The notes beneath the pieces were generated by a model. That model worked only from the letters and a program-made list of their open reading frames with translations. It was not told where the DNA came from and did not search any database. From contig JALGPY010000001.1 of the NCBI GenBank assembly GCA_023055425.1, forward strand, positions 116,107,057-116,171,056: DNA of 64,000 nucleotides. The letters are read 5' to 3'. A program made the position numbers and the translations under genes. The DNA is from Linanthus parryae. Lineage: Eukaryota; Streptophyta; Magnoliopsida; Ericales; Polemoniaceae. Shown here piece after piece: positions 56,751 through 64,000 of this stretch (positions are counted from its first letter, which is position 1; each line of letters opens with the position of its first letter).

Positions 56751-58258
56751 GTTGATTCAGAGACCCTTGAATGTGTTTTGGATGGTAATTGGTTTGAGTG
56801 ATGAAAGACAAAGACAAAGACAGATGCAACAATGCAATTCAGATACTCCAAGGCCTTGAGAAAATTGGCAGAGCTTCAAAGCCTTGAGAGTTGTTCTTAT
56901 CCGGCTAAATGTTCTAACAGTTTTGTGTTGCAGATTGGATATCTGATTACACAGATCAGGGATCTGTTGCATATACTCCTACTTTACATTATCAAAATAT
57001 CTAACACAATTGCAGATGATCAGAACAGGAAGAATCAGAGTTTTCTGGATTTGACTTTGAATATCTGTGAAGCAAATTCAGAGCTCCAAGGCCTTGAGAT
57101 ATGCCTTGAGCTGCTGACAGTCTTACAGAACTAAGTTGATTCTTTCTTGCATGTTGTGATTCTTATTATTGTTATTATTCATTGAATTCTAAGAGTCTTA
57201 AACTTGTTTTTCATGATTTATATGTTTCAGAAGTTAAACATATTACTGTTCTAATCTTTTACCCAGTTTTATCAGAAACTGGATAACCAAACAGTGATAG
57301 TACTGTTATTTTTTTGGATTTTGTTGTTGTTGTTGTGTTTTAATGTTGTTGTAGGTTTGTTAAACGTGCAAGATCAATCTCAACAAACTCCAACGGATAT
57401 CCACGTAGAGCTGTTTGAATTTCAGTTGAAAACAGAAGGAGGATTTGTAGGTGCTGAGATCCTAAAATCTCTCATTCAGTTGCAGCTGTGGATAAAAGAG
57501 ACTGGTTTGAGATTTTGAAGGTAGAGAGGCTTGCAGAATACTCAGAAAGGTATGAAAAATTCGTGGGATATCATTCATTCAAACAAACACAAGGATTCAA
57601 GCTTCAATACAGATTTCAGAAGATCAAATTAATCCAGTTTCTAGAAGAACACATCCAGGCTTCAACATCTTATCTATTCTACTGTGTTCTTCACTTATTT
57701 TGTAATCTGTGTATATTTTAATTATCTTAAACCTCACTTAACCTGGTGGTTGGTTGTTCAAGTGAACAACAAGAGGTTCTTGTTAGCTCAACAGTTAGTA
57801 GCTGGTACTAGATAGGTTTGGAACCACAAGTTGTATAGGTGTAAGGAAAATCACTTAGGCTTGAAGATCTAGGGCTGTTTCTGTGTGAGTAACAAGAAGT
57901 GTTTGCCCAATCCTGGTGGGATTAGATCCCTCAGGCAGAGATTAGGTCCATAGGGACTGAACTCTGTAAATTGCTTTGTGTTCTTTACTTTACAGTTTGA
58001 TTATTATCTGCTGCACACAACTCAAATCAAACTAGGGTTCATAAGCTGTTTAGAACTGGTAATAGTTCAAGGCCTTGAAGCTTTCTTTTTTGCCTTTTAA
58101 AGTTTCAGACGGTTTTCTAAAATCTCAAGGACTTGAGATTTGAGTTTCACACAAAGCTAATCTGTTTAGTTTTGAGTTTTGCAAAAATTTCCATACTCTA
58201 TTCAACCCCACTTCTAGAGTATTTAGGTCCTGTATTTAGTCTACATTACACACTTTCA
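56751..58258 (+). repeat. 3' LTR of element C (1508 bp)
   Basis: Matches 47509-48964 with small indels, including ~37 extra bases near 57925-57960 and a C tract of four instead of eleven at 58206. Palindromic words at 56849, 57088 and 58069 correspond to those in the 5' LTR. Confidence 0.93.
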
Positions 58259-58957
58259 CATTGAACTAATAGTTCGATCGGGCGAACTATGTCAGTTCGA
58301 TGACAATTCTCTTAGAACCTACAATCTCTCCATAGAAATCATAATTTGACTTATCGACTCACAGTTCGATGGTGATTTTCTTGCGACTTTTAAAATAGTC
58401 ATATTGAACAAACAGTTTGCTAGGTCGAAACCCGAGTTCGATGGAGTTGTTCAAGAACTTCAAGGAAAATGCCTATCGAAGAATGAGATTGTGTTGTCGA
58501 ATTCCCAGCTCGATGGAGTTGTTCCAGAATTTGAAGGAACATGCCTATCGAACAATGAGTTTGTGCTGTTGAACTATGAGTTTGTCTCCTTACAGTTCAT
58601 CGAACTGTGAGTTCGACAACACGAACTCATTGTTCGATAGATCTGTTCCATAACATATTTTTTGTTCATCTCGGGATTCGCTATATGTTTTGCTATTTCC
58701 ATCATACCAACAACAACAAATGATAAAAAACAAAAATATAAGCATGTAAGTATCTTACCTAGCAAGAAGAAGAAAGTTTCCACGACAAATCCTCAAAAAT
58801 TCAAGCTTTCAAAGAGAACCCAACAATGGAGTTTTTGAGATTTTAAGAGGAGTAGATGAGAGATGAAGAGAGTTTAAATTGTTCTCTTCAAATTTTCAGA
58901 TGATTTATGTACTAGGTAGTTATATATGTCATAGGTTGGTGGAAAATTGAAGAAATA
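58259..58957. other. TCGA-rich intergenic DNA, right of element C
   Basis: Continues the AGTTCGAT / ATCGAACT pattern of 45413-47508. Two ~70-base near-repeats, each with TCGATGGAGTTGTTC and GCCTATCGAA, lie at 58437-58560. No recognised gene. Confidence 0.6.
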
Positions 58958-58966
58958 GAAATGAGG
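58958..58966. repeat. Target-site duplication of the MULE (left)
   Basis: GAAATGAGG, repeated exactly at 60198-60206. Confidence 0.88.
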
Positions 58967-60197
58967 GAGCTTTCGACAGAAAACCCCCTTGCAGTATCAG
59001 TTCGCTGACACTACGCTACCAACAGTTTCAATTTTGACACATAACCCCCTTGCAGTATGTATTTCACTGACATCGCGCACCAATCTTAATAACGCCGTTA
59101 GTGGACATGGATTTCCGTCAATGACGTGTCATTGCAGTATGGAAATTGACACATAACCCCCTTGCAGTATGTGTTTTACTGACATATCGCACCAAAAATA
59201 AAATAAAAAAGTTTTGTTTCTTTTATAAGTAAGTTTCTTTTTAAAATTTAGCTTTTTAAATAATAAAATATATTATTTATATATTAAGAATGCAACGCAT
59301 AATAATTATTTATTTTTATTTTTATTTTTAAGTGTAAAGTGTCTTTTAGCCTTTATTAAAAAGGTATGGCTTTCTTTTTTTATCTTTTTTATTAAATAAA
59401 TAGCACAGATATGTCCACATAATAAGATTAGAAAAGTACATACAGAAAAAACTATAGATTTTTTATTCTATTAATATTTTCTAAGAAAAAATATCTCATT
59501 TGACCTTTTTCTTGTAGTTACTAAAGAATTTTTTTCTTAGTTAAGAGATAGAAATGTTTCATAAAAATTGCCTTTTTTAGCCGTCATTAATTAGACATGA
59601 TTATACATCGACATTCTAAAAGAGATTATTTTTAGTTTTGAATATTTTATTAAGGCTCATTAAACATTTTTTCTTTTGCATTAAATAAATAGCAACGATC
59701 TATCCACAAAAAACAATGAAAAGAACACACTCAGAGAAAAAAAAAAGTATCTTTTGTGCTATTAATATTTTCTCAAAGGTTTATTTTCTAAAATGTATGT
59801 CTTTTAACCATATAAAACACACTTGTACTTTATATTTTTTACTGAAACATAACAAATATTTATTACATGAAAGTGATACATTTTGTTTAAACGATTACAT
59901 TTTTTTATACAAAAAACTATAATTAAATAATAATTTTATTTAAAAGAGAAACTATTTTTTTTAGATTTTTAGTGCGCAATGTCAGTAAAACCCATAGTGC
60001 AAGGGGGTTATGTGTCAATTTTCATACTGTAGCGCCACGTCACTGACGGAAATCTGCATCCACTAACGGCGTTAATATATTTGGTGCGCGATGTCAGCGA
60101 AATACATACTGCAAGGGGGTTATGTGTCAAAACTCAAACTGTTGGTAGCGCAGTGTCAGCGAACTGATACTGCTAGGGGGTTTTCTGTCGAAGGTTC
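58967..60197. mobile_element. Non-autonomous Mutator-like element (MULE), 1231 bp
   Basis: Long inverted repeats of about 220 bases: the left starts GAGCTTTCGACAGAAAACCC and the right end is its imperfect reverse complement (outer end GAACCTTCGACAG). Both sides are flanked by GAAATGAGG, a 9-bp duplication typical of Mutator-like elements. Within each arm CCCCCTTGCAGTATG plus an ACTGACAT..CGCACCAA word repeats. The middle (59200-59970) is AT rich with no transposase. Confidence 0.88.
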
Positions 60198-60206
60198 GAA
60201 ATGAGG
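60198..60206. repeat. Target-site duplication of the MULE (right)
   Basis: GAAATGAGG, matching 58958-58966. Confidence 0.88.
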
Positions 60207-62041
60207 AGGTGGGTGATGACATTTATGTTGCTAGCATGAGATTGGAAGGGTGAATGGGGAAGAGGATGGCCTTTGCTAGTAAAGTTGTGTTGATCAAGAA
60301 CACTGTGAGCTGTATCCCAACATATGTGATGTAAATTTTTATACTCCCTAAGAATTTTCTAAAAATTCTAGATTCTAAAGCTGCAAACTTCTGGTGGGGA
60401 GATTCAGCAGAGAAAATAAAAATCCACTATAAAAGTTGGGGGTATTTATGTCAAAGCAATGAAAGTGGAGGTTTGGGGTTTAGAGATGCAGGAAGCTACA
60501 ACAAAGATTTAGTGTCCAAATTGGCTTGGCAGATGTGGACTGATGAAAAGGTCCCTTGGGTCCAAATTTTGAAGAAAAAATACTGCAGAACCCTCAACTT
60601 TGATCAGGCGGAAACAAAAACCAGTGACTCTTATTTTTGGAAAGGTTTATTAAAGTGCAGGGACATAATTGGCAAGGAGGCTCTGAAATCAATTGGCAGC
60701 GGTGAAACAATCAACATTTGGTCAGAACCTTGGGTGCCTAATCTGGAAGCTAACAAACCAAAACCCCCCGACAATCTAGAAGTAGCCCCCAAATTTGTGC
60801 ATGAGCTTATTGACTGGGAACAAAGAAGATGGAAAGATGAGTTTAGGAGAGATGGTTCTTGCAAGAAGGCAGAAGACAAATTGAAAAGCTGGTAATCCCT
60901 TTGAAGAAGACTGAAGACCAATCGATATGCAAAGATAGCAAAACTGGGGGCGTCTCTGTGAAATATGTTTACCAATTGCTGATGAAGGAAAAAATGCAGG
61001 AGAATGTGATTAATAAAGAAATGTGGAGCTGTCTATGGAAACTTAAACTACATAATAGACTCAAGATTTTACTTTGGAGGATAGCTTCCTACTCTCTACC
61101 CACCAGAGTCAACATCTGCAGCAGAATGGTTTATGACAACAATTTGTGCCCTGCTTGCTCTATACAGATTGAAGATGTGCTGCACTCTTTGTTTCATTGT
61201 AGCCTTCCTAGAGCTGTGTGGTTCATGTTGTTGGGGTTAAAGACTGATTGCCTAACTCACCTGACTCTAAGACAGTGGATAATGATGTTGTTCAAAGAAT
61301 TGAAAGGTGAAACCAGGAATGGTTACAAGGTGGAGATTCTAGCAGCAGTCACTCTTCAAGCTTTATGGAGACACAGGAACAAGTCTTGGAGCAATCCAAA
61401 AGAGGTGGTGCAAACTAATTATGTGCAGAATTTGAAACTAAAATATTTGGAAGATTATAGAGAACACTCTAAGAAGGAAATTTAGGAAACTATCACTGGT
61501 GAAGCTGCAAGCAGTAATATGCTCTCTGAAAATTGGAAAGCTCCTAATCAAGGTGGGTGGAAGGTTAATTGTGATGCTAGTTTAAAAGACAAGAAAGTGG
61601 GCATTGGTATTTGCATCAGAGACTGTGGAGGTACACTTAAGGTTATGAAGGTGGATAGTAATGGTGAATGCTCTGTTCATGAAGCTGAACTGAAAGCTGT
61701 GGAGTTAGGTGTGACTGAAGCTTTAAAACTAAATCTGCAGTTGGTGTGTTTTGAAACAGACTCCACAATGGTAGTTAACGTTTTAAAAAACCCTTTGTTC
61801 GCTAGCAGGGAATGGAGGACCAGAGTAGCTTGCTTAAATGAGGTCCTTCTTCAGCGGGGGTGGTCTCAACATGAAAGGTAATGGTTTAGCTCATAGTTTA
61901 GCTAACTGGGCTAGGGGTTCTAATAGAAGTGGTTAGGTTAGTGTAGACAATATGTCTGAGGAAATTTGTAATGCTATGTTTCTGGACCAATCTGGTCTTT
62001 TGCTTTAAGATATTCCCATCCATTCTATCCAAAAAAAAAAA
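60207..62041 (+). mobile_element. 5'-truncated L1-type LINE with poly(A) tail
   Basis: Only the last part of the ORF2 region and the 3' end are present, ending in an A tract at 62030-62040. The sequence after the tail (ATGAGAAGGAGG) resembles the sequence before the element (ATGAGGAGG), a possible imperfect target duplication. The exact 5' boundary is uncertain. Confidence 0.82.
60225..61905 (+). pseudogene. LINE ORF2 3' portion (end of RT, zf-RVT, RNase H)
   Basis: Begins in the post-catalytic RT region (FASKVVLIKNTVSCIPTYVM, then ANFWWGD and GGLGFRDAGSYNKDLVSK). A zinc-finger-like zf-RVT segment follows, with LCPACSIQIEDVLHSLFHC. Then comes an RNase H domain with WKVNCDASLKDKK, HEAELKAVELG and ETDSTMVV, giving Asp, Glu and Asp in order. 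Lesions: a TGA where Trp is expected near 60250, TAA near 60330, a frameshift at about 60880, a TAG at 61483 and a frame break near 61875. The catalytic RT core and ORF1 are absent. Confidence 0.87.
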
Positions 62042-62809
62042 TGAGAAGGAGGAGAGAAAGAGAGGGAGTTTGTTTCTAAAATAGAGTAGATGCTTTTACT
62101 GCTAAGGTTGTTGCTTTTTTTAAAGGGTGGGACCCATTTTTTGGTTAGTTAGTAAGGAAATGTATTACGTATTGATGTCCATTCCCCTACATGTCTTCAA
62201 TTCATGTCCTTTTTCCTCTTACTAATGGACATAATGTCCATTCTCCAACTTCACGGGGAGAGAGAGAGGGACGGTAAGAGAGGGCTTCATTTCACCATAA
62301 TGCACCCGGCTCCCACTTTGTTTGCTAGAAGCTTTTCAAATACCCCCTTGCCTCTTAGAACGTTGAGAAAATTGCAACTTAACCCCTATTTCGTTAGAGA
62401 TGCTTCAAAATATCTCTTTAAAATGTTTAGAACCTTGCACTTTAGCCCCAATCCGTTAGTATCTTCTCTTTTTCACCCTTGAATGTGACTTTAGCCTTCG
62501 AACTTCAATTTTTCTTCTAACTTGGACCTTCAAATCTTCAATAATCTTCCAATCAAGCGCCCCCAAGTATCTTCTTCATGTCTCTTGGCCCCTCCAAAGC
62601 GTCTCAAATCATCATTCAAGCTCTCCCCTAGCTAGCCTATTGTTTAAAGCATGTCTTTTCCTACAAAACAAGATAAAAATAAGCAAAACCACGAAAACAA
62701 GCACAAGTCTAGAAAGACAGATATAGTACATAAATTACACATAAAAGCAAGTTATCAAGTGTTCAATAACCTACTAAAACATGCAATTCTAAGTACTTAA
62801 CAGTACTTG
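62042..62809. other. Non-coding DNA between LINE and LTR
   Basis: A/T-rich, with a TAATGGACATAATGTCCATT palindrome at 62222-62241. No coding sequence recognised on either strand. Confidence 0.5.
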
Positions 62810-63761
62810 CACAAGGTTTGTCAGATTATTGACTATTTCTTATAGTTGGGTGGCATGCATGTGTTGCTAGACACCGCTCCATTTTAGTAATCGTTACAAC
62901 AACTAAATTGGAACCTGTGGGGTCACACGTCATATGGATTAAACTAGACTTGTGAATTAATTAATATGATTAATTAAATAGAAGGATTAATGTGCAATCA
63001 CATGTAAACTTAGTAGGACTAATTTGCAATGTGGACTAATCCATGTAAGGACATGATTAGTAGAGGGGCTAATATGAACACTCCTAGCTTATTTTCTCTA
63101 AGAGTGTCATAATTGTTACTACCTCTGTTTCTTCTCTATCACACCGTTTTGACTTTTGTCACTATTCACTGGGTCACTTTGACCCGGTGATTTTTGTAGC
63201 AAAATAATACAATTTTTTGATAATTTTTTCATAGTGTTGTAGATTAAAAATTGCTCTATAACACGGTGAAAAAATTATCAAAAAATCGAATTGTTTTGCT
63301 ATTCAAATCACAAGGTCAAAGTGACCCAGATACGAGTAAAAAAGTCAAACCGGTGTGATAGAGAAGAAACGGAGGTAGTATAACACAAGGAGAGAACAAA
63401 GCAAGGAGAGAGAGAAAAACAAGCCTATGCCAAAGCCTAGACCCATCCCCCCCCCCCCACCGTGCGCCGTCGGCCTCAAGGAGGCGCGCCGCCCTTTGGT
63501 TTGCGTGATCTTGATTCTTCTTCTTCCTCCTTCCATCCATTGCTAGCACAAGATGTGGAAGGACTTTAGAGCTTGATCCTAGGCGTGGACTATCCATAGA
63601 GACGTGAACAATATTTCACATGTGAAGTCATCCAAGGAGACAAACATGGTATTTGATACTAAATCCTATACAATCGTTATGATGTCTAGTCATATGATCC
63701 TTGGAGGGTCTTGTGTGGATCTTTATTTTTTTTATTCCGCTCTGTAATCCGTTAAAAAACA
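62810..63761 (+). repeat. Copia-type LTR (5' truncated) with MITE
   Basis: Ends GTTAAAAAACA, followed seven bases on by an initiator-Met-tRNA primer site, so this is a 5' LTR whose element continues past the window. Blocks match the LTR fragment at 20349-21187. The beginning of the LTR is not recognisable; sequence similarity starts near AGTACTTGCACAAGG. A 13-C tract lies at about 63450-63462. Confidence 0.78.
63119..63378. mobile_element. Stowaway-like MITE (260 bp) in the LTR
   Basis: Terminal inverted repeats CTACCTCTGTTTCTTCTCTA and its near-perfect complement at the right end, extending about 28 bases, flanked by TA. CTACCTC(C/T)GTTTC is close to the classical Stowaway end CTCCCTCCGTTTC. 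The interior matches the MITE at 37860-38118. The related LTR at 20349-21187 lacks the insertion. Confidence 0.9.
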
Positions 63762-64000
63762 CTTAAATGGTATCAGAGCCACATGTCATAGAGCATAACA
63801 TAGTTTATGTGTTACGTTTATGTCAATTTTACACCTTAATTGTTTAATATCGCGTAAAACTGAATAATTAAGCATATTGATGTAATTTTGAATATGGTTC
63901 AACCAAATAATATCTAATATTACATGGGATGTAAGGATTAGTGAATTGGATCACATATGATGTGTAATTTTAGATCTTGAAAAATTAGAGTTATGGCACA
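63762..64000 (+). mobile_element. Start of the internal region of a copia-type element (runs off window)
   Basis: AT-rich leader after the primer site; gag has not started by base 64000. Confidence 0.65.
63768..63780 (+). promoter_or_regulatory. Primer-binding site of the right-edge copia element
   Basis: TGGTATCAGAGCC, a perfect initiator-Met-tRNA site, six bases past the LTR end. Confidence 0.92.

Larger units (their letters stand above)
47509..58258 (+). mobile_element. Sirevirus-like Ty1/copia element C, complete
   Basis: LTRs 47509-48964 and 56751-58258, both starting TGTTGATTCA and ending CACTTTCA. Flanks AATTG (47504-47508) and CATTG (58259-58263) form an imperfect 5-bp target duplication. 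Inside: primer site, gag, pol, env-like ORF, two PPT-like tracts. Total 10,750 bp, at the large end for copia, as expected of Sireviruses. In the first ~140 bases the LTRs differ at about six positions, and the 3' LTR has about 37 extra bases near 57925. Confidence 0.95.

Noticed and set aside
59716..59922. 68-codon ORF inside the MULE
   Set aside because: AT-driven open frame in the non-coding centre; no transposase motif.

Overview
The window is a plant (angiosperm) genomic segment made almost entirely of nested and decayed transposable elements. I found no recognisable single-copy host gene, rRNA, tRNA or CRISPR array. Plant origin follows from the families: Ty3/gypsy elements of the Tat type with two RNase H domains, large Sirevirus-like Ty1/copia elements with initiator-Met-tRNA primer sites, Stowaway-like MITEs with TA target duplications, a Mutator-like element with a 9-bp duplication, and a plant L1-type LINE.

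Layout. 1-20348: two Tat-type Ty3/gypsy copies stand head to head. The left copy (minus strand, 1-6101) runs off the window. The right copy (plus strand, 6169-20348) keeps gag, protease, RT, two RNase H domains, integrase, a 54-bp tandem array, a five-exon gene on the opposite strand, a PPT and a 628-bp 3' LTR. Their truncated 5' LTRs meet in a patchwork junction at 6102-6170. 20349-21187: part of an unclassified LTR. 21188-38237: a minus-strand Sirevirus-like copia element (A), cut off at its 3' end. A is interrupted by a complete second element of the same family (B, 23451-32586, TSD GGTCT), and its 5' LTR carries a MITE. 38238-44700: an LTR fragment and a gag-protease-only Ty3 element. 44700-47508: low-complexity and TCGA-rich DNA with no clear gene. 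47509-58258: a complete plus-strand Sirevirus-like element (C) inserted in the TCGA-rich DNA. 58967-60197: a non-autonomous MULE. 60207-62041: a 5'-truncated LINE with a poly(A) tail. 62810-64000: a copia-type LTR carrying a second MITE, followed by its primer-binding site and the start of the internal region.

The most unusual object is the antisense gene at 14660-18842. Five ORF blocks join through GT-AG introns in one consistent frame to give about 1233 codons, with a plant-mobile-domain-like N-terminal half and a coiled-coil C-terminus. It sits between integrase and the 3' LTR and has a single in-frame TGA. Tat relatives are known to carry extra antisense ORFs here; a multi-exon plant-mobile-domain gene in this slot looks like captured cargo.

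Two further signals recur across the three copia elements. One is a palindromic DNA word (core CAAGGCCTTG), scattered in LTRs, spacers and coding sequence alike. The other is a gag-pol junction in which pol lies in the +1 frame over a shared AGG CAR TGA. All retroelement coding regions carry stops, frameshifts or catalytic-site changes, so I annotate them as pseudogenes.
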